64,000 nucleotides of DNA from Actinomadura viridilutea (GCA_003001795.1 PVNI01000001.1:496001-560000); one strand, 5' to 3'. Counted from the first letter of the stretch, positions 48,356 to 57,457 are shown. Notes: a model not told the origin generated them from the letters alone. Program-made: numbers and translations.

Positions 48356-49924
48356 GTGAGCATCCGCATCCTCTTGGGAGCGAGCGACGTCGGAACGGTC
48401 GCCGGCCTGCGCACTCAGCTGGGCGAGCTCACCGACGTGGAACTCGTCGACGTCGAGCGGACCTCTGCTGACGTCCTGGGGGCGATCAACAGCACTCCGG
48501 GTCTCGATGTCGTCCTCATCGACCAGGAGATCGGGGGACTGCCCGCGCTCGACCTCGTCAGGGAGATCACCCTCCGCCATCCACAGCTCGGCCTCGTCCT
48601 CATCGTGGCGAACGCGTCGGCGGAGTTCATCAGCCAGGCGATGGTCGCCGGAGCCCGTGCCGTGGTTCCGCGTGACCCGACTCTGGCCGAACTGCAAAGC
48701 CGGATCGAGGCGGCGGCCGAGTGGGCGCGCAGCATGAAGCGGCACTTTGAGCCTGGACAGAATCCCGCGTTCCCGGATCGCGGCGGTCAGCTGGTGGCGA
48801 TCGCCGGAGCCAAGGGCGGGACTGGAACCACCACACTGGCCATTCATCTGGCCAGCGCCGCAGTCACTGTCGGGCAAACCGTCTGTCTCGTGGACATGGA
48901 CCTGCAGAAAGGGGATATCCCGAGCTTTCTCGACGTCACACATCGAAGGAGCATCGCTGACCTCATCGACGCCGCCGACGAACTCGACGGCTCGATCCTG
49001 GCTGAGGCGCTGTACGTGCATCCGGACGGCCTTCACGTGCTGCTCGCCCCTGCCGAGAGCGAGCGGGCAGACGAGATCACCGCGAAGGCGGCGCGGCGGA
49101 TCTTGGCCGCACTGCGTTCTCGATACGACGTTGTCGTCGTCGACTGCGGCGCCTTCGTCACCGATGGGAGCGCGATGGCGGTAGAACTCGCCGACAGGGT
49201 CCTCGTCACCGCCACTCCCGACCTGCCTGCGTTGCGTGCGGTGAAGCGGCACGCCGCAATGTGGGACCGACTGGGCTTGCGCAAACCGGACGATATTTCG
49301 GTGGTGCTGGTCCGACACGACCGCAAGAGCGAGATTCAGCCCGACTTCGCTCGGAAAGTATTGGGGCTGCCCATGCTGAAGACTGTGGTGCCCGCGGTCT
49401 TTCGCAGTCTGGAGGAGGCGGCGAACACCGGCTCGCCAAAAGCCGTGGACAACGCCGCGTTCCGCAAGGCGATCGGTCAGCTCGCCGTCGAGACGGGCAT
49501 CGTCCCCGAAGGGCTCGGCTCCTCTGTGCCCGGCCGGAGGGGAGGTCGTGGAAAGAACGACAGGGACAAAGGTGCCGCGCTGACGGAGTTCGCCGGCATC
49601 TTTCCGATGATCTTGTTTCTTCTGCTGATGTGCTGGCAAGTCGCCCTGCTCGGTCTTACTTCGATGTTCGTCGGGCACGCCGCCAACGAGGCGGCGCGTG
49701 CGGTTGCCGTGCTCGGTTACGACACCCCTGAGGCGCGGGCCGAAGTTCGACGGCGTGCGGAGAAGCGAATACCGGGCGGATGGGAGCCCGATAAGCATTT
49801 GCACATCAGTGTCACGGAAGGATACGCGCGGGTCAGCCTCGACGCGCCGGCAGTCCTGCCCAACGTGCATGTTCCATTCAAAATGCAGGCGCAAGCCAGG
49901 ATTGTAGACGAGGGGACGCCGTGA
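48356..49924 (+). CDS. TadZ/CpaE-like ATPase fused to a TadE-like pseudopilin domain
   Basis: 522 residues; GTG 48356 has AGGAG five bases ahead. Residues 1-125 are a receiver-like domain (SIRILLGASD, DVVLIDQEIGGLPALDLV). Residues about 140-390 are a MinD-like ATPase with deviant Walker A AGAKGGTGTTTLA (Lys153) and VCLVDMDLQKGD; TadZ localises the Tad machine. Without a stop the frame continues into a TadE-type segment: Gly406 then AALTEFAGIFPMILFLLL, with Glu at +5 of the prepilin-like site. An SD-like GGAGGGGAGG with GTG 49548 lies at the joint but in another frame. The next gene starts within the stop (GTGA). Confidence 0.82.
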   Translation: MSIRILLGASDVGTVAGLRTQLGELTDVELVDVERTSADVLGAINSTPGLDVVLIDQEIGGLPALDLVREITLRHPQLGLVLIVANASAEFISQAMVAGARAVVPRDPTLAELQSRIEAAAEWARSMKRHFEPGQNPAFPDRGGQLVAIAGAKGGTGTTTLAIHLASAAVTVGQTVCLVDMDLQKGDIPSFLDVTHRRSIADLIDAADELDGSILAEALYVHPDGLHVLLAPAESERADEITAKAARRILAALRSRYDVVVVDCGAFVTDGSAMAVELADRVLVTATPDLPALRAVKRHAAMWDRLGLRKPDDISVVLVRHDRKSEIQPDFARKVLGLPMLKTVVPAVFRSLEEAANTGSPKAVDNAAFRKAIGQLAVETGIVPEGLGSSVPGRRGGRGKNDRDKGAALTEFAGIFPMILFLLLMCWQVALLGLTSMFVGHAANEAARAVAVLGYDTPEARAEVRRRAEKRIPGGWEPDKHLHISVTEGYARVSLDAPAVLPNVHVPFKMQAQARIVDEGTP

Positions 49925-50313
49925 TCGCCGCACTTGTGGGCCGTGGCCGCAAGAATCACGTCCACCGGGCAGGAGACCACGGCGGAGTCAGTGTGGAGTT
50001 CGCCGGCGTTCTGCCGGGGGTGCTCTTTGTGATTCTGTTCTGCCTGGAATTCATGATGGCCGGTCTCACCGTAGAACGGGTCGAGAACGCTGCGCGCACT
50101 GGTGCGCGGATAGCCTCCCAGCAGCAGGAGCCGAGTCAGTGTGAACGCGCCGCTATGGAGGCGATGCCCGCCTGGTTGAACGAGAAAAAGGTGGCGGCAT
50201 CTGTAAACGACGGTGGTGTTTCCTGTCGCGTAGAGGCGAAGGTTCCTGTGCTCTTCAAAGGCATTCCATTGGATTTCACCATGCGTCGTACCGTCACAAT
50301 GCCCCTGGGATGA
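49921..50313 (+). CDS. TadE-like minor pseudopilin
   Basis: 130 residues. A short basic leader is followed by HGGVSVEFAGVLPGVLFVIL, the TadE N-terminal pattern with Glu at position +5 after a Gly, then a membrane helix and a small extracellular domain with two Cys (CERAAM, CRVEAK). GTG overlaps the previous stop. Together with the fused TadE domain it would form the pilus-priming complex. Confidence 0.8.
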   Translation: MIAALVGRGRKNHVHRAGDHGGVSVEFAGVLPGVLFVILFCLEFMMAGLTVERVENAARTGARIASQQQEPSQCERAAMEAMPAWLNEKKVAASVNDGGVSCRVEAKVPVLFKGIPLDFTMRRTVTMPLG

Positions 50314-50316
50314 GCT

Positions 50317-51645
50317 ATGGGACTTCGGGATCGGCTTGAGCAGGATCGCGCGGTTCTACGGCGCGACAACTCACGCGGTGTGTCACAGTGGCGGGCGCGG
50401 CTGCTGGAAGAGGTCAACCTCGAGGAGCTGGCCGCGCTCGATCTTCCCCAGCGTCGGGCCCGGTTGGAGAAGATCAGCGACATCATCATCAGTCGCGAAG
50501 GCCCCGTGCTGTCAGCCCGGGAACGCGCTGCCCTGATCCGTCGAATCGTCGATGAGGCGCTCGGGTTGGGGGTCCTCGAGCCGCTGCTGGCCGACCCCAA
50601 CGTCACAGAGATCATGGTGAACGGCCCGAACGACATCTACGTGGAGCGGGACGGCAGAGTCGAGCGGATCGAGACCACCTTCGCCAGCGAAGACCAGCTC
50701 TACCAGACCATCGACCGAATCGTCGCCCAGGTGAATCGGCGGGTGGACGAATCCAGCCCGATGGTGGACGCGCGCCTGCCCAGCGGTGAACGAGTGAACG
50801 TCATCATCCCGCCGCTGTCGCTGATCGGGCCCGTCCTGACCATACGGCGCTTCCCGCGGACGTTCACGATCGACGAGCTGATCCAGATGGGAAGCCTGGA
50901 CCGAGCTGCGGGAAAGCTGCTCGCCGCTTTCGTCAAGGCACGGCTCAACCTGGTGATCTCCGGCGGAACCGGCACCGGGAAGACGACGATGCTGAACGCG
51001 CTGTCGGCATTCGTGCCGGACTGGGAGCGCATCGTCACCATCGAGGACTCCGCCGAACTCAGGCTCCAGCAGGAGCATGTGATCTCGCTGGAGTCAAGGC
51101 CCCCGAACATCGAAGGGGCAGGGCAGATCACCATTCGAGACCTGGTTCGCAACTCGCTGCGGATGCGGCCTGACCGGATCATCGTGGGAGAGGTCCGCGG
51201 CCCCGAGACCCTGGACATGCTCCAGGCGATGAACACGGGCCATGAGGGGTCGATGGTGACCGTGCACGCCAACTCCTCCGAAGACGCGATCTACCGGCTG
51301 CAGACCCTGGCGAGCATGAGCGAGGTTCGGCTGCCGTTCGAGACGATCCGTGATCAGATCAACGGGGCCATCGACGTGATGATCCACCTGAGTCGCGGCG
51401 TCGACGGATCACGCCGGATCAGCGAGATCTCCGTGGTCGCCTCCTGCAGGCAGGAGGATTTCCGGCTCGAGCCGATCTACCAGTTCGAGCAGGAGCCGCT
51501 CACCGCGGACAGGCGCGTGCGGGGGCGGTTCCGCCGGCGCCCTCTCCCGGAGACGATCTCGGAACGCCTCTACGCCGCCGGCCTGGAGGTACCTCCCGAA
51601 TTCCAGACGGGGGATGCGCCATCCGCTTTCGGGGAGGCATCGTGA
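50317..51645 (+). CDS. tadA: TadA/CpaF secretion ATPase
   Basis: 442 residues. NVTEIMVNGPNDIYVERDG marks the N-terminal domain; RRFPRTFTIDELI follows. Walker A is GGTGTGKTTMLNAL (Lys222), then IEDSAELRL (Asp box), RPDRIIVGEVRGPETLDML (Walker B) and NTGHEGSMVTVHAN (His box). This hexameric motor powers pilus assembly. The stop overlaps the tadB GTG. Confidence 0.93.
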   Translation: MGLRDRLEQDRAVLRRDNSRGVSQWRARLLEEVNLEELAALDLPQRRARLEKISDIIISREGPVLSARERAALIRRIVDEALGLGVLEPLLADPNVTEIMVNGPNDIYVERDGRVERIETTFASEDQLYQTIDRIVAQVNRRVDESSPMVDARLPSGERVNVIIPPLSLIGPVLTIRRFPRTFTIDELIQMGSLDRAAGKLLAAFVKARLNLVISGGTGTGKTTMLNALSAFVPDWERIVTIEDSAELRLQQEHVISLESRPPNIEGAGQITIRDLVRNSLRMRPDRIIVGEVRGPETLDMLQAMNTGHEGSMVTVHANSSEDAIYRLQTLASMSEVRLPFETIRDQINGAIDVMIHLSRGVDGSRRISEISVVASCRQEDFRLEPIYQFEQEPLTADRRVRGRFRRRPLPETISERLYAAGLEVPPEFQTGDAPSAFGEAS

Positions 51646-52574
51646 ACATCCCGCTTCCAGCCGTCCTCATCGCTCTCGCGCTGGTGCTCGCCGTCGGAAC
51701 CTGGGGCCTCTATGAGTACCTCCGCGGCGTTGAGCACCGCCGGATTCTCAGTGCGCGTGGAGCCATGGACGACACCGAGCGCGTCGCGAACAGCCTGCTC
51801 CACCGACTGGACCGGCATCTGCGGAGGACGGAGCTCGGCAGGGCGATCAATCGCCGGATCACGGCGTCCGGAATCCAGATGAAGGTCGCCACCTTCCTTC
51901 TGCTGGCGGCAAGTCTGGCGATCACGGCCATTCTGCTCATCGGTCAGTGGATGGCCCCGGTTTTCGGGGTCGCCGCGGCTGTCGGCGTGGTCTTCCTCAT
52001 GCTCGCCTTCCTTCGGCGTAAGGAGGAGAGGCGGAGAGAGGAGTTCGTAGCTCAGTTGCCCGAACTGGCCCGAGTGCTGTCGAACGCCACGAGCGCCGGT
52101 CTCGCCATGCGCACCGCCCTGGATCTGGCCAGCGAGGAATTGGACGAACCGGCCCGCAGCGAACTCAGGCGCACCGCCGACGCCCTCAAGTTGGGGCAGC
52201 CTCTTGAAGATGCCCTCCGTGATCTGGGAGAGCGGCTGCCGTCCCGAGAATTGGCGGTCCTGGTGTCGACTCTCGTCGTGTCGAGTCGGGCCGGCGGATC
52301 GCTGGTGACTTCGTTGCGGACGATCGCCGACACCCTGGACGAGCGCAAAGAGATCAACCGGCAGGTCAAGACGATCACCGGCGAGGTGGTCGTCACCAAC
52401 TACGCAGTCGGTTTCATGGGCGTCGGCGGTCTGGCCATGTTGAACGTGATCATGCCCGGTTCGCTCAGAGCAATGAGCGAGAACTTGGTCGGGCAGGTCA
52501 TTCTGGGCGCCGCCGCGGCAGCCTTCGCGGCCAGCGTGATCATCATCCGCCGCCTCACGAGAGTGGACCTCTAA
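51642..52574 (+). CDS. tadB: TadB-like inner-membrane platform protein
   Basis: 310 residues. A membrane helix at the start, a pair at about 85-125 and one near the C-terminus flank a GspF/T2SSF domain: QLPELARVLSNATSAGLAMR, LGQPLEDALRDLGER, VVSSRAGGSLVTSLRTIADT. It forms the membrane platform acted on by TadA. Confidence 0.88.
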   Translation: MNIPLPAVLIALALVLAVGTWGLYEYLRGVEHRRILSARGAMDDTERVANSLLHRLDRHLRRTELGRAINRRITASGIQMKVATFLLLAASLAITAILLIGQWMAPVFGVAAAVGVVFLMLAFLRRKEERRREEFVAQLPELARVLSNATSAGLAMRTALDLASEELDEPARSELRRTADALKLGQPLEDALRDLGERLPSRELAVLVSTLVVSSRAGGSLVTSLRTIADTLDERKEINRQVKTITGEVVVTNYAVGFMGVGGLAMLNVIMPGSLRAMSENLVGQVILGAAAAAFAASVIIIRRLTRVDL

Positions 52575-52578
52575 GATC

Positions 52579-53472
52579 ATGATCGCGGTATATCTGCTTG
52601 GCGTGGGCGGCGCACTGTGTGTCGTCCTCGGCGTGTGGGGCGTATATCTTGTCCGTGCCGGAGAACAGGTCGCCGCCTCGGCTGTCCCCCCGGTCCCCAA
52701 GCGACAAAAGAGCGACATGTCGCCACTGGTGCGGATCGCCGATCGGCTGGGGGCTCCTTTCGCCAGGCTCGTAGAGGAGCTGCTGGCCCCGCAGCGAGCA
52801 CGGATCGTCAAACGGATCGAGGCGGCGGGGCGCCCTGACGGAATGACCTACGAATCCTACTGTCGGCAGACGGCCGGGTTCGCCGTGCTCTTCGGCGCGG
52901 TCGGCGGGTTCCTGATGCTCCAGGGGGAGCTGTTGTTCGGCGCCGCCTGCATGCTGGGAGCCCTGCAGCATGAAGGAATGATCAGGGCGAGGATGCGCAA
53001 ACGGCAGGATGAGATTCAGCGCACCATGCCGGATTTCCTCGATGTACTCGCGGTCACGGTGTCCGCCGGCCTCAGCTTCCGCCACGCGCTCGGCCGAGTG
53101 GCCGAGAGCATGCCGGGGCCCCTGGCCGATGAGTTCATGATCGCCCTCCGCCAAATGGATCTCGGTGTGCCCCGTCGGCAGGCGTTCGAGGACCTGCGGA
53201 AGCGCAATGACTCGGAGGCGATCGGCCAGTTCGTCACCGCGATCCTGCAGGCGGAAGAGCTCGGGGCGCCGCTGTCGAGCGCGCTGAACGACATCGCATT
53301 GGACATGCGGCGCGAGGCGGCGCAGTGGGCCAAGCAGCGGGCCCAGCGCATCTCACCGCAGGTCACCGCGGTGACTGCGTTCTTGGTGATGCCCGCCCTC
53401 CTGGCGGTCATGGCTGGAGCGATGTTCATCGGGACCAACGGAGGTGGTCTAGGTGGGATCAGCTCTCCCTGA
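52579..53472 (+). CDS. tadC: TadC-like inner-membrane platform protein
   Basis: 297 residues. Same T2SSF fold: TMPDFLDVLAVTVSAGLSFR, ALGRVAESMPGPLADEF, IGQFVTAILQAEELGAPLS, with a C-terminal helix ending in MAGAMFIGTNGG. TadB and TadC act together. Its 3' end overlaps the kinase gene by 20 bases. Confidence 0.88.
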   Translation: MIAVYLLGVGGALCVVLGVWGVYLVRAGEQVAASAVPPVPKRQKSDMSPLVRIADRLGAPFARLVEELLAPQRARIVKRIEAAGRPDGMTYESYCRQTAGFAVLFGAVGGFLMLQGELLFGAACMLGALQHEGMIRARMRKRQDEIQRTMPDFLDVLAVTVSAGLSFRHALGRVAESMPGPLADEFMIALRQMDLGVPRRQAFEDLRKRNDSEAIGQFVTAILQAEELGAPLSSALNDIALDMRREAAQWAKQRAQRISPQVTAVTAFLVMPALLAVMAGAMFIGTNGGGLGGISSP

Positions 53473-54688
53473 CGGCACGGCGCCCGATGACTCCATGATC
53501 ATCGAGCGGATCGGCGGCGCGTTCAGTCTGCTGATGCAAGTGCGAATGCTGGTCGCGGCCATCACTCTCGGGCTGATTCCCGCCGGCCACGTCTCGATCA
53601 AAGAGTTCGTGCTGGTCGCAATCCTCGTGATCGCCTCTTGGCAAGCGTCGCGGCGATGGCGGGTCATCGTGCCGTGGCTGCTTCGCTATCCCGTGGCCGC
53701 GTTGGCCGACTTCGTGCTGTCGTTCGTCGTACTCGCCATAGGCGGAAGTTCAGGACCGTTTCTGCTCGCCACCGTGGTGACCGCTGCAATCGGAGGGCTG
53801 CTCTACGGCTGGCGTGGCATGTTGGTGATCTCGAGCTTGCAGGTTGCGGGGTACTACATCGCCTTCATTCTGACCATGGACAGAGAGGGCGTCGACCTGG
53901 CCACGTTTCAGACGGTCCTCGGCCATCCCGTTTATTATCCTCTTGTCGGGTACGCGGGTGTCGCGCTGCGCAGGCTCTTTGAGGAGCAGGTGCGTCAGGA
54001 AATCGCGCGCGCTCGAGCGGAGGCTACGGCCGCCGCGGTGGAGGAACGAGCGCGCCTGGCCCGGGAAATGCATGATTCCCTGGCCAAGACGTTGCGGGGA
54101 ATCGCGATGGCCGCGGCCGCGCTTCCGAAGTGGGTGCGCAGAGATCCCGAGCGCGCCGCTGCGGAGGCGGAGGGGATCGCCGCGGCCACGGCGATTGCTT
54201 CGCGGGAGGCCCGCAACTTGCTCGACGAGCTGCGCACGGACAACGTCACCCGTCCGCTTCCCGAGACGTTGCGGGAGGCCGTTGAGCGGTGGGCAGTGAC
54301 CAGCGGGGTGACCGTGCGGTGCGAGGTTGATGCCGATATCGATGTCGAACTGCGCGTTCGCTACGAAGTTCTCGCGATTCTTTCCGAAGTGCTCACCAAT
54401 GTCGAACGCCATGCTGAGGCGGCGAGCGTCATTGTCCGGTTGCTCCGTGACGGGGACACGGCGACGCTCACCATTAGCGATGACGGCAAGGGCTTCCACA
54501 TGGGGACGCTCGAGCATTTCGCACGTGCGGGCCACTACGGGCTTGTGGGGCTCCACGAGCGCGCCGAGCGCGTGGGAGGCCGACTGATGGTGAGCAGCGA
54601 GCCTGGGGCGGGCACCACGGTGCTGGTGCGGCTGCCCACCGGAACGACCGGCAGAACATCAGGTCAGGCGCTGGCGGAGGTGGGGTGA
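53453..54688 (+). CDS. NarL-type sensor histidine kinase of the Tad locus
   Basis: 411 residues; GTG 53453 has GGAGG eight bases upstream. Five or so membrane helices (about 18-170) form the sensor. A coiled linker leads to the HisKA_3 motif LAREMHDSLAKTLRGIA (His207). The ATPase lobe has LTNVERHAEAASV, ISDDGKGF and GLVGLHERAERVGG. It overlaps tadC and is followed by its response regulator, so pilus genes and their sensor are made together. Confidence 0.9.
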   Translation: MGSALPDGTAPDDSMIIERIGGAFSLLMQVRMLVAAITLGLIPAGHVSIKEFVLVAILVIASWQASRRWRVIVPWLLRYPVAALADFVLSFVVLAIGGSSGPFLLATVVTAAIGGLLYGWRGMLVISSLQVAGYYIAFILTMDREGVDLATFQTVLGHPVYYPLVGYAGVALRRLFEEQVRQEIARARAEATAAAVEERARLAREMHDSLAKTLRGIAMAAAALPKWVRRDPERAAAEAEGIAAATAIASREARNLLDELRTDNVTRPLPETLREAVERWAVTSGVTVRCEVDADIDVELRVRYEVLAILSEVLTNVERHAEAASVIVRLLRDGDTATLTISDDGKGFHMGTLEHFARAGHYGLVGLHERAERVGGRLMVSSEPGAGTTVLVRLPTGTTGRTSGQALAEVG

Positions 54689-54689
54689 A

Positions 54690-55481
54690 ATGTCAGCGCT
54701 CAGAGTACTGGTAGCCGATGACAACGCTGTGGTCAGGACGGGGCTGACCGCCATGCTCGAGGCGGACGGCATCGAGGTGGTCGGACAGGTCGGCGACGGG
54801 CAGAGCGCCATCGAGGCCGCCGAGCGGCTCCGGCCGGATCTGGTGCTCCTCGACGTGCGGATGCCGCTGGTCAACGGAATGGACGCCGCCACTGTGATCT
54901 CCCGGCACACTCGCGTGCTGATGCTCACGTACACCGATGAGCCGGAGGTGATCCGGACCGCGTTGGCCAACGGCGCCGCCGGCTATCTCGTCCACGACAC
55001 CTTCTCGGAGGATGAGCTTCTCAAGGCTGTACGAGATGCGGCGCACGGCGGCAATCCGCTTTCACCTGCCGTCGCCAGCGTCCTGGTGGGGACGCTGCGC
55101 CAGCAACCCGTGGAGACGCTCGCAGCACCGATGAGCCGGTTCCGAGCCGATGCTTCTAGGAAACACGCCGAGTCGCGCTCTGCGCACATGCCGGAAGTCT
55201 CTCAAGAGGTAAGGCTCTCCAAGAGCACGTACGGTCTGTCCGCGCGTGAGTGCGAGGTCATGGACCTCATCAGCCAGGGCTGCTCTAACAGCGAAATCGC
55301 CGAACGCCTCTACTTGGCGGAGAAAACCGTCAAAAACCATATCAATCGCATCTATGCCAAGCTCGCGGTCACGTCCCGAGGAGCCGCTATCGCGCGCTGG
55401 CTGGGAACCGCACAGGGCTCCGAGGACCCAGTCTCGGGCCCACAAGCAGGGCCCCAGGCCCCAATCGACCGACGGTGCTGA
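54690..55481 (+). CDS. NarL/LuxR-type response regulator
   Basis: 263 residues. Receiver domain about 3-120: Asp10-Asp11, phospho-acceptor Asp55 (LLDVRMPL) and Thr in MLTYTD. The usual conserved Lys of GYLLKD is His here (GYLVHD). A long linker leads to a GerE helix-turn-helix (about 185-250; LSARECEVMDLISQGCSNSE, KTVKNHINRIYAKL). It is the prime candidate for binding the repeated GGGTCC...GGGCCC elements that begin right after this gene. Confidence 0.88.
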   Translation: MSALRVLVADDNAVVRTGLTAMLEADGIEVVGQVGDGQSAIEAAERLRPDLVLLDVRMPLVNGMDAATVISRHTRVLMLTYTDEPEVIRTALANGAAGYLVHDTFSEDELLKAVRDAAHGGNPLSPAVASVLVGTLRQQPVETLAAPMSRFRADASRKHAESRSAHMPEVSQEVRLSKSTYGLSARECEVMDLISQGCSNSEIAERLYLAEKTVKNHINRIYAKLAVTSRGAAIARWLGTAQGSEDPVSGPQAGPQAPIDRRC

Positions 55482-55482
55482 A

Positions 55483-55500
55483 TTGGGTTCGTGGACCCTG
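55483..55500. promoter_or_regulatory. Tad operator-like element 1, upstream of flp
   Basis: TTGGGTTC-GT-GGACCCTG: two inverted half-sites with a 2-base spacer, 66-83 bases before the Flp pilin start and directly after the response-regulator gene. Confidence 0.5.
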
Positions 55501-55565
55501 GGAGATGGCGTCGCGCTTCAGTAGGTTCTCCCTTGACGGACGGGGAACAAATACGGGAGGCATAC

Positions 55566-55787
55566 ATGAATCTGCTCATTCCCCTGTATGTGACCGCCTC
55601 GCTCTTCCTGCAGGACCGCGTCGACACCTACCTGGAGAAGCGCAAGGACTTCGACAGGGGGGCGAGCTTCTTCGAGTACGCCGCCCTCATCGCCGTCATC
55701 GCCGGCATGATCGGCGTGTGGCACAAGTTCAACCTCGGCGAGAAGATCACCAACAAGCTCAACCCGCTCCTCGACAAGCTGAAGTAG
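55566..55787 (+). CDS. flp: Flp-type pilin
   Basis: 73 residues; GGGAGG lies five bases before ATG. A 37-residue leader is followed by the prepilin site: Gly then ASFFEYAALIAVIAGMIGV, with Glu and Tyr at +5 and +6 as in Flp pilins. The mature protein is only about 36 residues and mainly one helix. The leader is longer than usual and contains a hydrophobic LLIPLYVTASLFL stretch. A strong hairpin follows, so it can be transcribed alone at high level, as expected for a major pilin. Confidence 0.87.
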   Translation: MNLLIPLYVTASLFLQDRVDTYLEKRKDFDRGASFFEYAALIAVIAGMIGVWHKFNLGEKITNKLNPLLDKLK

Positions 55788-55795
55788 ACAATCGC

Positions 55796-55825
55796 GGCGG
55801 AGGGGCTCCCCGGAGCCCCTCCGCC
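55796..55825 (+). terminator. Strong hairpin terminator after flp
   Basis: GGCGGAGGGGCTC (55796-55808) pairs perfectly with GAGCCCCTCCGCC (55813-55825), a 13-bp stem with a 4-base loop, extendable by one pair. It starts 8 bases after the stop. Confidence 0.85.
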
Positions 55826-55856
55826 GGCGTGATGGTGAAGTGGGAGCTTCTTCGGC

Positions 55857-55874
55857 TTAGGTCCGTAGACCCTT
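55857..55874. promoter_or_regulatory. Tad operator-like element 2, upstream of the OmpA lipoprotein gene
   Basis: TTAGGTCC-GT-AGACCCTT, the same 8-2-8 layout as element 1, about 72 bases before the gene start. Confidence 0.5.
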
Positions 55875-55901
55875 TCTCAGAGGCCCTCCAAACCATGTAC
55901 G

Positions 55902-55918
55902 CTCCTGGTGTCCAGGAG
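55902..55918. promoter_or_regulatory. Palindrome CTCCTGG-TGT-CCAGGAG near the OmpA gene start
   Basis: A perfect 7-3-7 inverted repeat 28 bases before the GTG start. It could be an operator or a leader hairpin that affects translation. Confidence 0.4.
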
Positions 55919-55945
55919 ATCGGTGTGAGGAGTGGGTGAACGTAC

Positions 55946-57457
55946 GTGCGAGTGCGTCCGGCGGTACTGACGCTGGCCCTTGCGGCGTCGCTCGCATCGG
56001 GCTGCAGCGACTCCGGTTCGAAGTCGGATGGCGAGGAGAACAGCTCTCCCGCCGGCGCAGGCAAGACAGGTGCGGATACCAGAGAGGCCATCGCCTCGGT
56101 ACGCAGCTTCAAGGATCCGAAAGTGAAGGTCGACTTGGTCGGCCTCAATCGTTTCGGCGGCCAGCACGTGGTCGTGCAACTGCGATACACCAACACCGGA
56201 TCCGATCCCTACGGCACCGAGTACATGGTGCAGGACATCGCCGTACCGAATGACGCGACCGAAGGCGGTGACCAGGCCTCTGGCATCGGTCTTCTGGATA
56301 CGGCCGCACGCCGGGTGCTCCTTCCCTACAAGCAGGGCGACGCATGCCTGTGCTCCTCTGGGAACAGCTCGGCGGGACGGGATGTGCTCGAGGCCGGGGA
56401 GCACGCCACGTTCTTCGCGGTCGTGCCCGCGCCGGCTCAGGGGGCGAAGACCGCCACCGTCGTCACTCCGGACACGCCGCCGATTCCCAACGTACCGATC
56501 AGCGACGAGGCTCCCAGCGCTCCGCCTGGTCAGTCGATTCCCACTCCGGGACCGGGCGCCCAGGCGGTCAGTCATGCGATGGTGGCCACTACCGAGGCGC
56601 TCGACGACACCGATGAGACGTTCGACGACGGCCAGAACGTGAAGGTGAATCTGCGGGCGGATGTGCTGTTCGCGCTGAACAAGGCCGATCTGTCTCCTAA
56701 AGCTCACGCCGTGCTGAAGGACATCGCGCAGCAGATCGACGCGTCGTCGGACACTACGGTGGAGGTCGACGGGCACACCGACAACACCGGCAACGACGCC
56801 ATCAACCAGCCGCTGTCGCAGCGTCGCGCGGAGACTGTGAAGAAGGCCTTGGAAGGAATGGTCACCCGCTCGGGCGTCACCTTTCAGGCGAGGGGGCATG
56901 GAGCACAGCAGCCTCTGTACAGCAACGACTCGGAGGAAGGGCGCCGTCGCAATCGCAGGGTCACCGTGACCTTCAGCAGGCCCCAGCCCGCTCAGCAGAC
57001 CCCTTCCTCGGCGCCGAGTTCGGGCCAGGCCGGACCGGTGAAGCTGACCATCGAGGGCACGCCGATGGCGGCCCAGGTGACGGGTGTGAAGCAGCTGGGG
57101 AACGGCTTCGGGCTGCTCACCTACCGCCTCACCAACGAAGGCTCCTCCGAGAGCCCCATGAGCTCCCTGAACTACGGCTCGGACTGGAAGAACCAGGTGC
57201 AGTTCTTCGCGAACAACGTCGGCCTGGTCGATCCCGCCGGCAAGCGCAAGTACTGGCCCGTGATCTATCCCACGGACTACCCGGGCAACAACGAGTACGC
57301 GACGTTGGCGACCCCGACGGCCGGCGCCTGGGACGCAAGGGTCAAGCCTCAGCAGTCACGGGACTTCTGGGCGGTCGTGCCGCTGCCGCCGGCCGCCTCG
57401 ACGTTCAGTGTTGAGATCGCCAAGTTTCCGCGCATCGGCGGACTTTCGGCGAGTTGA
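55946..57457 (+). CDS. OmpA-family lipoprotein with peptidoglycan-binding domain between two similar beta domains
   Basis: 503 residues. The lipobox is LASGC after a hydrophobic signal. An OmpA-C domain lies at about 230-350: LFALNKADLSPKAHAVL, TVEVDGHTDNTGNDAINQ, LSQRRAETVKKAL, GRRRNRRVTV. The N-terminal part (about 50-190) and C-terminal part (about 365-503) share a pattern (VxLxYTNxG, then DxAxRRxLPY or DPAGKRKYWP, then FxAVVPxP), so the OmpA domain is flanked by paired DUF4352-like folds. It probably anchors the pilus system to peptidoglycan. Start choice between GTG 55946 and GTG 55952 is uncertain. Confidence 0.85.
   Translation: MRVRPAVLTLALAASLASGCSDSGSKSDGEENSSPAGAGKTGADTREAIASVRSFKDPKVKVDLVGLNRFGGQHVVVQLRYTNTGSDPYGTEYMVQDIAVPNDATEGGDQASGIGLLDTAARRVLLPYKQGDACLCSSGNSSAGRDVLEAGEHATFFAVVPAPAQGAKTATVVTPDTPPIPNVPISDEAPSAPPGQSIPTPGPGAQAVSHAMVATTEALDDTDETFDDGQNVKVNLRADVLFALNKADLSPKAHAVLKDIAQQIDASSDTTVEVDGHTDNTGNDAINQPLSQRRAETVKKALEGMVTRSGVTFQARGHGAQQPLYSNDSEEGRRRNRRVTVTFSRPQPAQQTPSSAPSSGQAGPVKLTIEGTPMAAQVTGVKQLGNGFGLLTYRLTNEGSSESPMSSLNYGSDWKNQVQFFANNVGLVDPAGKRKYWPVIYPTDYPGNNEYATLATPTAGAWDARVKPQQSRDFWAVVPLPPAASTFSVEIAKFPRIGGLSAS

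Noticed and set aside
49548..49583. Separate tadE gene starting at GTG 49548
   Set aside because: The start and ribosome site look good, but that frame stops after 11 codons, so the TadE part can only be read in the TadZ frame.
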